Part shown: positions 52,972 to 62,358 of the stretch, one piece after another | Numbering within the stretch: position 1 is the first letter of the stretch | How the letters are laid out: each line of letters starts with the position of its first letter | Source of the DNA: JAUVKA01 sp964465145 | Lineage (GTDB): Bacteria > Bacteroidota > Bacteroidia > Bacteroidales > UBA12481 | Direction: 5' to 3' | Assembly (NCBI GenBank): GCA_964465145.1 | Contig: CAYXJR010000015.1 | Location: forward strand, 1 to 64,000 | Length of the DNA stretch: 64,000 bases | Position numbers and translations under genes: made by a program | Notes under the pieces: model-generated | The model's input: only the letters and a program-made list of their open reading frames with translations | Told to the model about the DNA's origin: nothing | Database searches by the model: none

Positions 52972-54144
52972 TTATTTTACTTCAGGAATGGGATATCTTT
53001 TGAATTCCGCGCTCCGGTCAAACAAGTACCTGTACGTAATGTAATGTTTCGCTGACACACTCCCTACTGATATAAAAATTTTTCTCATTTTTGGATTAAA
53101 ATCACCCACCCAGGAAAACTCAATCTCCTTGTATTGAGGCTTTTTTTTAAAAACCTTAACCAGGTTCCAGATTATGGCCGATTCAATGCCCAATCCTTGA
53201 TATTTGGGAATCACACCCATCAGTACCCCACGGGTACGGGTTATCGTATTCCTTTTCATCAGGTAGAAAAATCGAAGTTTATTCAGCAGGTGTAATTTAC
53301 CGTTCAGATGTTTCAATACCTGATTCACGTCGGGATACATGAGATATATCCCAATGGGTTGATCGTTTCTGTAAGCCAACCATATAAATTCCTCATCAAT
53401 AATTGCCCTGGCTTTTTTAAGGGTTTTGCGAATATATTCCGGCTTTAAGGGCTCGAAATTTTCTTTGAAAGAGGCCCATGCCTGGTTAAAAACCTCTGCG
53501 AAATCATTGATAAATTTTTCCTCTTCCGACCATTTAAAATGACGAAAACTATACTCAGGTTTTTTGGCTACCCATTCTGCAATTTTCATGAACCGTGCAG
53601 GAAACTCTTTCGAAATATCAAGGTGAAAACCCTCCTGCCTGTAATAGGTTTGAAAGCCATAGGATTCAAAAAGTTCCCGATAATAAGATGGATTGTATGC
53701 AATCTCATACGATGGATGGGAAAATCCATCGACCAGCAAGCCCCAGTAGCTATCTGTCTCACCAAAATTGATCGGCCCATCCATGGCCTCCATCCCCTTT
53801 TCTTTAAGCCATTTACGGGCTGTATCGAAAAGCTGGTTAGCTGCATCCAGATCATTAACGCATTCGAAAAAGCCAATTCCTCCGGTAGGCTGATCATGAA
53901 GACCGGAGGTATTGTGATCAATAAAAGCGGCAATACGCCCGATCAGCTTGCCTTTATTATCTTTCAGTATCCACCTAGCAGCTTCTCCATGCTTGTAATA
54001 GACATTTTTTGCCGGGTCAAATACTGCATGAATATCATTGTCGAGGGGACATACCCATACCGGATCATCCCGGTAAAGGATTTTTGGCAGATTAACAAAC
54101 TCCTGCCTTCTTTTTTTTGTATCAACCAGAATAACTTCCATCAA
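52972..54144 (-). CDS. GNAT-fold acyltransferase-like protein
   Basis: A 390-residue protein. The sequence MEVILVDTKKRRQEFVNLP, YRDDPVWVCPL, and the pattern GRIAAFIDHN followed by GGIGFFECVND match a GNAT-like family widespread in Bacteroidota; a second GNAT-like half (about 200-390) contains ILMGVIPKYQGLGIESAII-like sequence (GVIPKYQGLGIES), the acetyl-CoA loop. The acceptor is unknown. It lies between an AMP-ligase and a CrtI-like gene with gaps of 15 and 7 bases, so all three probably act on one lipid product. Confidence 0.75.
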   Translation of the reverse strand: MMEVILVDTKKRRQEFVNLPKILYRDDPVWVCPLDNDIHAVFDPAKNVYYKHGEAARWILKDNKGKLIGRIAAFIDHNTSGLHDQPTGGIGFFECVNDLDAANQLFDTARKWLKEKGMEAMDGPINFGETDSYWGLLVDGFSHPSYEIAYNPSYYRELFESYGFQTYYRQEGFHLDISKEFPARFMKIAEWVAKKPEYSFRHFKWSEEEKFINDFAEVFNQAWASFKENFEPLKPEYIRKTLKKARAIIDEEFIWLAYRNDQPIGIYLMYPDVNQVLKHLNGKLHLLNKLRFFYLMKRNTITRTRGVLMGVIPKYQGLGIESAIIWNLVKVFKKKPQYKEIEFSWVGDFNPKMRKIFISVGSVSAKHYITYRYLFDRSAEFKRYPIPEVK

Positions 54145-54159
54145 TGGATTAAGGGATGA

Positions 54160-55941
54160 TCAAATACCCTGTTGGATATAAATCTCGGTAATATTTTTTT
54201 CATATTTAGCCATTACATGCTTGCGCTTCAGTTTTAGGGTTGGAGATAATTCTCCTGTTTCCGGCCCCCAGACATGTGGTACAAGTATGTGCCGGCCTAT
54301 CCTCTCAGGATTGCTTAAGGTTTTATTGAGTTTTTTAACCTCCTCCTTAAAAACCTCACGAACCTGTGGCAATAGAATTATATCTTCGTGATTTATATAC
54401 TCGAGTCCGCTGGCCTTACACCAACTCATCAAGTATGAAAAATCAGGTGAAATCAGGGCACTTGGAAATTTTTCTCCTTCACCAACAACCAGGGTCTGGT
54501 CAATGAAAACCGACTCCTTTAATTTGCCCTCAATCACCTGCGGGGCAATATATTTTCCATTCGAAAGCTTAAAGATCTCTTTCTTCCTGTCGGTTACGGC
54601 AAGGAATTTACCTTCTTCCAGGGAACCTATATCTCCTGTATGGAACCAGCCATCAGGATCAATCATTTCTCTTGTTAAGGCCACATCCTTATAATATCCC
54701 AGCATTACATTATGGCCCCTGGTTAGGATTTCTCCGTCATCAGCAATTTTTAGTTCCACACCATCAATAAGAGGTCCAACCGTTCCAAGCTTGACCATTG
54801 GCTTTCTCTGTCGGTTGATAGTAATAATTGGTGAAGTTTCTGTCAGTCCGTACATGTTAATGATCTTGATCCCTGCTGCCCAGAACACCCTTTCCAGACG
54901 GGGTTGAAGACTGGCTCCTCCGCAACCAGCCATACGGAGTTTACCTCCAAGTGCTTCCCTCCACTTACTATAAATCATTTTATCGGCTAAAGCATGTTTT
55001 TTCTTGTAAAACCAGCTGCTGTCTTCCTCCATCTTATACTTTAGCCCCAAACGAATAGCCCAGAAATAAATCACCTTTTTAATACCTGTGAGGTTTTTCC
55101 CTTTGGCAACAACATTATCAAAAATTTTCTCAAGTATGCGTGGGACGGTATCAAACCCATCGGCATGGATCTCCTTCATGTTGGCAGCAATCGTCCCCAT
55201 ATTTTCTGCATAATAAATACTGCTGCCAGAATATTGAGTCTGGTAATTTCCCAGCCTTCCTCCAACGTGGCATAATGGAAGAATACTCAAATAGCGGTCA
55301 TCCGGGCCGAGTTCAAATACCTGGGAAGCGGCAAGAAAATTCTTAACCATGTTTTCATGAGACAACATTACTCCTTTTGATACTCCTGTGGTTCCTGAAG
55401 TGTAAATGAGGGTGGCAAAATCATTCGGACTGATATTATCCTTTATTTTCCCAAGAGGAACAACAAATTCCTCTCTCCGCTTTTTCCCTCTTTCTAAAAT
55501 CTCCATCCATGACCGGGAATCAGAATTATCATCAAAACTATACACCCCCTCAACTGTTTTCAAATCCCGGCTGGCTTCTTTAATCTTCCGAAAAAGGCCA
55601 ATATCTGAAACGATAACAAAACGGGCATCGGAATGGCGTAGAATATATGTGTACTCCTCTTTGTTCAGAGATGGAAAAACTGGTACATGAACAACTCCCA
55701 GCATGGCCATGCCCATATCCACAATATTCCATTCCGGACGATTGTTGGATACCGTGGCGATCTTGTCCCCTGTTTTGTAACCCATAGACATCAGTCCATA
55801 GCTGAAGTCATGGGCCATCTCGATGTATTCCCCGGCACTATACCCAACCCATTGCCCTTTTCGCTTGGCATTCAGGACATTGTCTCTGTTGAAATATTGA
55901 CTGTAGCGGTCAAGAAGATCAAAGGTTCTGGTAATTTCCAT
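54160..55941 (-). CDS. long-chain acyl-CoA synthetase (AMP-dependent ligase)
   Basis: The 593-residue enzyme activates a fatty acid as acyl-AMP and acyl-CoA. It has the P-loop-like LIYTSGTTGVSKGVMLSH, A5 motif MYGLTETSP, A7 GWFHTGDIG and A8 DRKKEIFKLSNGKYIAP. It is typical in length for bacterial FadD15/FAA-like proteins. It is the first gene of a three-gene minus-strand operon. The 286-base gap upstream is shared with the divergent GH3 gene. Confidence 0.92.
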   Translation of the reverse strand: MEITRTFDLLDRYSQYFNRDNVLNAKRKGQWVGYSAGEYIEMAHDFSYGLMSMGYKTGDKIATVSNNRPEWNIVDMGMAMLGVVHVPVFPSLNKEEYTYILRHSDARFVIVSDIGLFRKIKEASRDLKTVEGVYSFDDNSDSRSWMEILERGKKRREEFVVPLGKIKDNISPNDFATLIYTSGTTGVSKGVMLSHENMVKNFLAASQVFELGPDDRYLSILPLCHVGGRLGNYQTQYSGSSIYYAENMGTIAANMKEIHADGFDTVPRILEKIFDNVVAKGKNLTGIKKVIYFWAIRLGLKYKMEEDSSWFYKKKHALADKMIYSKWREALGGKLRMAGCGGASLQPRLERVFWAAGIKIINMYGLTETSPIITINRQRKPMVKLGTVGPLIDGVELKIADDGEILTRGHNVMLGYYKDVALTREMIDPDGWFHTGDIGSLEEGKFLAVTDRKKEIFKLSNGKYIAPQVIEGKLKESVFIDQTLVVGEGEKFPSALISPDFSYLMSWCKASGLEYINHEDIILLPQVREVFKEEVKKLNKTLSNPERIGRHILVPHVWGPETGELSPTLKLKRKHVMAKYEKNITEIYIQQGI

Positions 55942-56149
55942 AATTTTAATTTTGCGTCTTTAATCGCATAAAAACAAATGAGAACATCCTTATCAAGCAC
56001 AAAAATGAAAAAGTAAAAATGATATGTTTCATGATTATCAATTTTATAAACATTAAAAATACATCTAAGAGTTGTATTCCCAAGAGATTAAATCGGCCCA
56101 ATGACATTAAAACCCATTTTATGTGTGAGTAATGCTTAACAAACTTTAT

Positions 56150-56157
56150 TAATTTTG
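56150..56157 (+). promoter_or_regulatory. -7 box TAATTTTG before the GH3 gene
   Basis: Agrees with TAnnTTTG and lies about 70 bases before the ATG at 56228. The 55942-56227 gap is A/T-rich and otherwise shows nothing but expected promoter sequence. Confidence 0.35.
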
Positions 56158-56227
56158 GCCTTTACTCATTATTTGTGGTTGGTTATATTTATTAACTATT
56201 TTTAGGCTATATTAAGTCGACATTGAA

Positions 56228-57763
56228 ATGGCAGTTGTCAATGCATTACTAACAGGGGTCGTAAAAAAAAAACGAGCCAATTTTGAGAAAAAATTGGCTT
56301 TTAGCCAGGAGACTCAAACCCGGTGTCTTCACAAACTTCTTATGAAGGCCCGGTTTACGGATTTTGGCCTGCATTATAAATTCGAATCTATATTATATTC
56401 TTCAGATCCTTTAGCAGAGTTCCAGAAAAACATCCCTCTTTTCACATATGAGAAAATGTATGATGAATGGTGGCATCGCTTCTTTATAGGTGATCAGAGG
56501 AATATTTCCTGGCCAGGGAAGGTGAAGTTTTTTGGCTTGACCTCCGGAACTTCAAATGCTGCCAGCAAGAGAGTACCCCTCACCACGGCAATGATCAAAT
56601 CCATCAGGAAAACGGGAATCAGACAATTACTCGCCCTGTCGGAGTTTGATTTGCCCAAAGGTTTTTATCAAAAGTCTGTCCTGATGATTGGCGGATCGAC
56701 AGAGTTGGTCAAAATGGAAACTTATTTTGAGGGAGATCTTAGCGGAATACTTGCTGGGAAATTGCCTTTCTGGTTCAACCGCTGGTATAAACCCAGCAAA
56801 CCAATTGCCAGAGAGAAAGATTGGGCAGCCAAGCTGGAAAGAATGGTGGAGGCTGCGCCGAAATGGGATATAGGAGGTATTACCGGTGTCCCCGCCTGGA
56901 TTCAGATTCTTCTCCAAATGATTATTGATAGATACAAACTCCAAAACATTCACGAGATCTGGCCTAATTTCAGAGTATTTGCCCATGGTGGAGTCAATTT
57001 TGATCCATATAGGAAAAGTTTTGAAAAACTCTTAGGTACTCCTATATATTATCTGGAAACTTACCTCGCTTCTGAAGGTTTTCTGGCATTTCAGAAGGAT
57101 CCGGATCACGATATGCAACTCGTAATAGACAATGGCATTTTCTATGAATTCGTCCCTTTTAATAATGATAATTTTACGGTTGATGGAACCATGGTTGATA
57201 ATCCGCAAACCTTGACATTGAAAGAGATTGAAGAAAATGTGGATTACGCCTTGCTTATTTCAACTAATGCAGGTATTTGGAGATATTTGATTGGTGATAC
57301 TATCCGTTTTACTAATAAAATGCAGGCTGAGATCAAAATTACCGGTCGAACCAAACATTTTCTCAGCCTTTGCGGGGAACATTTATCAGTAGATAATATG
57401 ACCCAGGCAATGGCAATTACTTGCGATAAACTTGGATTCAATTCCAAAGAGTTTACAGTTTACGGAGTCAGTTATGAAAACCTTTTTGCCCATCAATGGT
57501 GTCTGGCAACAGATGATTCAAGCATTGATGCCCTAAAGGTTAAGGAGGTGCTGGATGAGAGTTTGATGAAATTGAATGATGATTATAAAACAGAGCGCAG
57601 GGCTGCACTGAAAGATATTTTTGTCCGTTTAGTTCCTGTTCGGGTTTTTTATGATTTCATGAGGACAAAGGGGAAAGAAGGCGGTCAGCATAAATTTCCA
57701 AGAGTCCTCAAAGGCCTGGAGAAAGATGATTGGGAAAAATTTTTAGTATCACAAGGATATTAG
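56228..57763 (+). CDS. GH3-family acyl-acid amido synthetase
   Basis: The 511-residue protein is full length for the bacterial GH3 family (auxin-responsive GH3 superfamily of acyl-adenylate enzymes). The ATP motif is FFGLTSGTSNAASKRVP (about residue 100), followed by the YLASEGFLAF and WRYLIGDTIRF segments. Plant GH3 enzymes join a carboxylic acid to an amino acid; the bacterial substrates are not known. It is followed 47 bases later by a LysE-type exporter, which fits production and export of an amino-acid conjugate (inference). Confidence 0.9.
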   Translation: MAVVNALLTGVVKKKRANFEKKLAFSQETQTRCLHKLLMKARFTDFGLHYKFESILYSSDPLAEFQKNIPLFTYEKMYDEWWHRFFIGDQRNISWPGKVKFFGLTSGTSNAASKRVPLTTAMIKSIRKTGIRQLLALSEFDLPKGFYQKSVLMIGGSTELVKMETYFEGDLSGILAGKLPFWFNRWYKPSKPIAREKDWAAKLERMVEAAPKWDIGGITGVPAWIQILLQMIIDRYKLQNIHEIWPNFRVFAHGGVNFDPYRKSFEKLLGTPIYYLETYLASEGFLAFQKDPDHDMQLVIDNGIFYEFVPFNNDNFTVDGTMVDNPQTLTLKEIEENVDYALLISTNAGIWRYLIGDTIRFTNKMQAEIKITGRTKHFLSLCGEHLSVDNMTQAMAITCDKLGFNSKEFTVYGVSYENLFAHQWCLATDDSSIDALKVKEVLDESLMKLNDDYKTERRAALKDIFVRLVPVRVFYDFMRTKGKEGGQHKFPRVLKGLEKDDWEKFLVSQGY

Positions 57764-57809
57764 TATTGATATTTGCACCCTTACTTTTCCAAATAATTCA
57801 TAAAGGGCA

Positions 57810-58430
57810 ATGAGTATTATTATTCAAGGTGTAATAACAGGTCTGGTACTTAGCGTCTATGTTGGAGCCACTTTTTTCACTATTATGGAAACCAGCATAC
57901 GGCGGGGGCCGATTGCGGCAATGATCCTTAATACAGGTGTTTGGGTTAGCGACATGGCAATTATTATGCTCGCTTATTACGGAGCAGCTGAATTGATGAA
58001 GCCTTTTACGGAAAATTCATTGATCAAAATCCTCGCTGGAATCGCTTTCATGATTTTTGGTATCAGCTATTTTGTTAGAAAACCTCATGAAACCGTCAGG
58101 CCTCTCACCAAAAACACCAGTGGGATTGTTATTTTGTTTTTTAAAGGATTTGCTATCAATACCCTGAATCCCGCTGTATTCATTTTCTGGTTCGGAACCA
58201 TGGTGATGGTTGTTGGTTCCTTTGAATTAGCCGGCCGGGAGATCTTCACGTATTTCGCATCTGTTATCGGGGTGGTCATTCTGATTGATATAATAAAAGT
58301 ACTTACATCTAATCAATTGCGACGGGTAATCAATGATAAGTTAATGAGCCGGCTATTTAGAATTACCGGTGTAATCCTGATGATTTTTGGCCTTTTCCTT
58401 ATCATACAAGCTTTGCCTTTTTACTTCTGA
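57810..58430 (+). CDS. LysE/RhtB-family exporter
   Basis: A 206-residue membrane protein with about six hydrophobic segments and the family N-terminus (GVITGLVLSVYVGATFFTIMETSIRRGPIAAMILNTG in the first 45 residues) and the mid-protein FKGFAINTLNPAVFIFW. LysE proteins export amino acids and derivatives. Its place directly after the GH3 gene suggests that it exports the GH3 product. Confidence 0.9.
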   Translation: MSIIIQGVITGLVLSVYVGATFFTIMETSIRRGPIAAMILNTGVWVSDMAIIMLAYYGAAELMKPFTENSLIKILAGIAFMIFGISYFVRKPHETVRPLTKNTSGIVILFFKGFAINTLNPAVFIFWFGTMVMVVGSFELAGREIFTYFASVIGVVILIDIIKVLTSNQLRRVINDKLMSRLFRITGVILMIFGLFLIIQALPFYF

Positions 58431-58567
58431 AGGTCCTTTTTTTTTGCTTTTTCTAATTTTTCAGGATGATCCAAAGAACAGAATCATGAAAACATCACTT
58501 AAAAAAGGAGAAATAATTTGTCGCATTATTCATCGAATTCATTAGGGGAAATCCATATATGGAAAAC

Positions 58568-58684
58568 TTATAAAAAAGTTTTTCCAGTAAACTCTTTGCC
58601 TTTCTCCACTCCAACGAGCTCAATAACTTCATTTTCATAAACATGTATAATAAAATTTAATGCTATGAAGATTTCATTGTTCAT
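58568..58684 (-). CDS. possible 38-residue small protein or gene remnant
   Basis: A short minus-strand frame from ATG to TAA in the 300-base gap between LysE and S8 genes. The translation (EIFIALNFIIHVYENEVIEL, then GVEKGKEFTGKTFL) has the alternating pattern of a beta-hairpin and does not look random. I do not recognise it. It might be the tail of a decayed antitoxin-like gene. The rest of 58431-58730 holds nothing clear. Confidence 0.25.
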   Translation of the reverse strand: MNNEIFIALNFIIHVYENEVIELVGVEKGKEFTGKTFL

Positions 58685-58730
58685 ATATTAATTCCTAAAT
58701 TCGAAGCAGGTGAATCTCATAAATATTGTC

Positions 58731-61568
58731 ATGGAAGGCAAAGCCACGTTTTTAACCCTGGTAATCCTTTTCTTGTCTACAGCTTCTTTTGCTCAGCAGG
58801 GGACCAACCAGATCAGGCTGCAGGAATTGTCGGAAAAATTTGACCAAGGCTACAATCAGCATCGTGCTCAAGCCCTGCAATTTGCCAGTACACGTGGTAT
58901 TCCCATGCGGGAGGTCCTCCCAAACGGTAAGGTTATTGAATTGCAATTTGTAGACAATGGCCGGCCTGTTTACTTCGAAACGCACAACATAAACGCCGCA
59001 ATCACAACCCGAACAGATAAATTATGGATCGACGGCGGTTTGGGATTTAACCTTGATGGATCCGGGTACTCCCAGCTCGGCCTCTGGGATGAGGCAGGGG
59101 TAAAAACAAGTCATCAGGAATTCAACAATACAGGATCATCACGGGTTATCCAGCAGGACAAAGCAAAATCCATAGGGAATCACTCCACTCATGTGGCAGG
59201 GACCCTTGTGGCGGGAGGCTTTGAACCCGCTGCCAAAGGAATGGCCTATAATGGAATCCTGAAAGCCTGGGATTGGGACCGCGATGAGAGTGAAATGGCG
59301 AGAGCGGCATCCAAGGGCCTTGAAATATCCAACCATTCTTATGGTTACATTCATGGCTGGAGCGGCGGCGTATGGTACGGTGATGCAAGTGTAAGTGACC
59401 TGGAGGATTACTGGTTCGGATTTTACACCCAGTATTCACAACAGCTGGATCAAATAGCATATAATGCACCCTATTACCTTATCGTCAAATCTGCGGGAAA
59501 TGATAGGGATGATGTTGGGGATGGGACATATCTGCCGGATGGAAACGGGGATACCGGTTACGACTGTGTTGGGACAAGAGCAATTTCGAAAAATATCCTA
59601 ACCGTAGGTGCGGTTGAGGATTTAACCGCTTACAACAATCCCAATTCGGTGGTAATGAGCTCCTTCAGCAGCTGGGGACCGGCTGATGACGGACGGATCA
59701 AGCCTGATATCGTTGCTAACGGAGTTGACTTATATTCCCCTATAGCCAGTGGTGACGGGGATTACGACACTTATTATGGAACATCAATGTCTACCCCCAA
59801 TGCCGCAGGCACCCTGGCCTTGCTTCAAAAACATTATCAGAATACCCATGGTGGAAACAGTATGCGTGCTGCCACACTAAAAGCTTTGGTTATCCACACC
59901 GCAGATGAAGCCGGCCCCGACCCCGGACCGGATTATATGTTCGGCTGGGGTTTGCTGAATGCCGAACAGGCTGCTTTCAAGATCAGCGAAGATGATGATA
60001 TTACTTTAAATGTAATCGATGAACTTGTTTTGGCTAATAGTGAGATGTTTACACGCGAGATAATCGTGGACGGATATCAACCTCTGGAAGTGACTATTGT
60101 CTGGACAGATCCGCCAGGCACCCCGGTTGACCCTCCTATTCTGGATCCTGATGACCCAATGTTGGTTAACGACCTTGATCTGAGTATCCTCGAAAATTCC
60201 ACTAAATATTATCCATGGAAGCTTAATCGTGATAACCCTTCTTTGGCAGCCACCAATGATTCACCAAATGATGTGGATAATGTGGAAACGGTTTTTATTC
60301 CTTTCTCATCCGCCGGAACCTATACCATTCAGGTCGGACATAAGGGTAGTCTGGCTAATCCTCAGTATTTTTCCATGATTATCAGCGGCATTGCTTCTGC
60401 GCCTGCTCAATATTGCACATCTAATGGAAACGCTACAGATGAGTGGATCGCAGGTGTTACAATCGAAGGACAAACAAACCCATCAGGGACCTCGGAAACA
60501 AATGGATACGAAAATTTCACCGATTTTGTATTTCAAGTTAATCCTGGCAGCATTAATTCAATTTCTTTATCTCCGGATTTTAATGGAAGGAGCAATTTCG
60601 AATATTGGTCGGTCTGGATTGATTTCAACGGAGATAAAGATTTCGCTCAGTCGGAAGTCGTTTTCACATCAGGTAAAAATAAATCAACAGTTAACGGTAC
60701 AATATCTTTACCTGCTATGGATCCTGTTGAAACCCGGATGCGGATATCCATGAGCCGGGATGGCACTTCCGCCTCCTGCGGTCCTTTCAACTACGGAGAG
60801 GTTGAAGATTACACCATTCATATCGGAGGGAGCACACCTCCGACAGAATACTGTACTTCCAGTGGTTTAAGCATTGACCAGGAATGGATAGCACATGTTT
60901 CGATTGGTCTGGATTTCACCAACGATGAACTAACAACAGATGGTTACTCATATTTTACTGATCCACCAATTGAATTGAATGAAGGTGAAACTTACAATAT
61001 ATCCCTGTCTCCAGGTTTCTTCGGTAAATCGCAGAGGGAATTCTGGCGGATATGGATCGACTATAATGGGGACCTGGACTTTTCGGATCCTGGAGAAGAG
61101 GTATTTGCATTTAATAATGCCCGATCAAGTGTAACAGGTAGCTTTACCGTTACTCCTGAAATTTCGGGTTCCACCAGGATGCGGATTTCCATGAAAAATG
61201 CATCCGCTCCACTTGCTTGTGGAGATTTTGTCTGGGGAGAAGTGGAGGATTATTTAGTGAACCTAATCAGGGTACCTGCAGGTGGTTCGGGAGGAAAATC
61301 CGGAATAATTACAGCGGATACAGAGGCTGTCTCACATGAATTAAGCATTTATCCCAACCCAGGCGATAACTGGCTAAATATTTGCTACACAGGAGAATTG
61401 AACAAGGCTGGTATGAGGATTTATAATATCCAGGGTGCCATGATTCTGGAACAGGAAGTTACTTCAAATCTAACTTCATTGGATATAAGCAATCTGCCAT
61501 CGGGGATATATTATCTTGCCCTGAACACAGGGGATAGGTTGATCTATAAAAAGATCGTCAAACAATAA
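58731..61568 (+). CDS. secreted S8 (subtilisin-like) protease with GEVED domains, T9SS type A
   Basis: Starting from the ATG at 58731 (a GTG at 58710 adds 7 residues), the protein has 945 residues, with signal MEGKATFLTLVILFLSTASF. The catalytic triad is Asp120 (GLWDEAG), His151 (NHSTHVAGT) and Ser352 (GTSMSTP), with a P-domain-like beta sandwich after it. Two GEVED domains follow (about 560-700 and 705-855), each ending GEVEDY. A type A sorting domain forms the last 80 residues (SIYPNPGDNWLNI, LPSGIYYLAL). It is an extracellular, probably surface-attached serine protease. All catalytic residues are present. Confidence 0.92.
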   Translation: MEGKATFLTLVILFLSTASFAQQGTNQIRLQELSEKFDQGYNQHRAQALQFASTRGIPMREVLPNGKVIELQFVDNGRPVYFETHNINAAITTRTDKLWIDGGLGFNLDGSGYSQLGLWDEAGVKTSHQEFNNTGSSRVIQQDKAKSIGNHSTHVAGTLVAGGFEPAAKGMAYNGILKAWDWDRDESEMARAASKGLEISNHSYGYIHGWSGGVWYGDASVSDLEDYWFGFYTQYSQQLDQIAYNAPYYLIVKSAGNDRDDVGDGTYLPDGNGDTGYDCVGTRAISKNILTVGAVEDLTAYNNPNSVVMSSFSSWGPADDGRIKPDIVANGVDLYSPIASGDGDYDTYYGTSMSTPNAAGTLALLQKHYQNTHGGNSMRAATLKALVIHTADEAGPDPGPDYMFGWGLLNAEQAAFKISEDDDITLNVIDELVLANSEMFTREIIVDGYQPLEVTIVWTDPPGTPVDPPILDPDDPMLVNDLDLSILENSTKYYPWKLNRDNPSLAATNDSPNDVDNVETVFIPFSSAGTYTIQVGHKGSLANPQYFSMIISGIASAPAQYCTSNGNATDEWIAGVTIEGQTNPSGTSETNGYENFTDFVFQVNPGSINSISLSPDFNGRSNFEYWSVWIDFNGDKDFAQSEVVFTSGKNKSTVNGTISLPAMDPVETRMRISMSRDGTSASCGPFNYGEVEDYTIHIGGSTPPTEYCTSSGLSIDQEWIAHVSIGLDFTNDELTTDGYSYFTDPPIELNEGETYNISLSPGFFGKSQREFWRIWIDYNGDLDFSDPGEEVFAFNNARSSVTGSFTVTPEISGSTRMRISMKNASAPLACGDFVWGEVEDYLVNLIRVPAGGSGGKSGIITADTEAVSHELSIYPNPGDNWLNICYTGELNKAGMRIYNIQGAMILEQEVTSNLTSLDISNLPSGIYYLALNTGDRLIYKKIVKQ

Positions 61569-61600
61569 AACACCGTTCAAGTGACGAGTGACAAATAACT

Positions 61601-61648
61601 GATTCTCTGATTCTCTGATTCTCTGAGTATCTGAGTATCTGAAGATTT
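61601..61648. repeat. 8-bp tandem repeat
   Basis: gattctct three times, gagtatct twice, then gaagattt, shortly after the S8 stop codon. It is preceded by two gtgacra heptamers. The rest of the 256-base gap to 61824 is A/T-rich and has no recognisable feature. Confidence 0.8.
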
Positions 61649-61824
61649 ACAAACTTATCCTCAAAAATCCCGCATTTACCAAATTGATAAGCTTTTTCTA
61701 TAATATTCGGCATGTTTTTTGTAATATAGCATTGGATAAACTCTTTGCGTCTGACTAGCGCATGTTTTTTTGTTTTTAGCAGCTTTAGCTCAACTTAATT
61801 TGCAAACCGGAAATCACTGAAAAA

Positions 61825-62097
61825 ATGTTAACAAAAAGATTGGAGGTCTACTGGATCACCTATAAACATCTGTTGATGAAGCCGCTCGACCGGCAGATTC
61901 TGAAAAATATACTGAAAAACGGGATATCTTATCCTGGCAGAGTTATGATGGACCTGGGGATTTCCCCTACCCTTGGAACCAAGAAGATCAATGAACTGAA
62001 AAGAAAGGGTTACCTCATCAAACATAATGAGTCGAGTTTATTGAGGATCAATCCTGAAAAACGTAAGACAGTTAAAATATTAACCTCCGGATTCTAA
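61825..62097 (+). CDS. small winged-helix DNA-binding protein
   Basis: A 90-residue basic protein with a helix-turn-helix in the middle (DRQILKNILKNG, ISYPGRVMMDLGISPTLG, KKINELKRKGYLI), reminiscent of MarR/ArsR-type wings but without a ligand domain. The ATG at 61825 is the only good start. It might regulate neighbouring genes or itself. It is followed directly by the EEP remnant. Targets are unknown. Confidence 0.65.
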   Translation: MLTKRLEVYWITYKHLLMKPLDRQILKNILKNGISYPGRVMMDLGISPTLGTKKINELKRKGYLIKHNESSLLRINPEKRKTVKILTSGF

Positions 62098-62098
62098 A

Positions 62099-62355
62099 AG
62101 GAACAATTTCCCTATTAAGATCATTTCCCTAAATATTCGATATGACAATCCGGGAGATAGACTGAATGCCTGGGCTAACAGGAAGGAAATGGTTTTGGCA
62201 AATCGAGCAAGGAGGCAATTATCGACTATTTATTCTGTAATTCATCATTCCATGTACTCACACATGGTATTTTGACTATTCAGAAGGACAGTGTTTTCAT
62301 CTCAGATCATTACCCGGTAATTGCCACTGTTGCCTTCTCTGCAAACAATAACTAA
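62099..62355 (+). pseudogene. remnant of an endonuclease/exonuclease/phosphatase (EEP) family gene
   Basis: Two fragments survive in different frames. From 62114 the translation reads IKIISLNIRYDNPGDRLNAW then ANRKEMVLA, the usual N-terminal EEP block. From 62221 it reads IDYLFCN, THGILTI and ISDHYPVIATV, the usual C-terminal block, ending in TAA at 62353. About 170-200 central residues are missing and the frame is shifted, so the gene is a deletion relic. The start and signal peptide are also gone. Confidence 0.75.
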
Positions 62356-62358
62356 TCC

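Noticed and set aside
55942..56227. tRNA or small RNA gene in the GH3-ligase gap
   Set aside because: No T-loop GGTTCGAATCC-type sequence or cloverleaf arms; the gap is plain A/T-rich promoter sequence.
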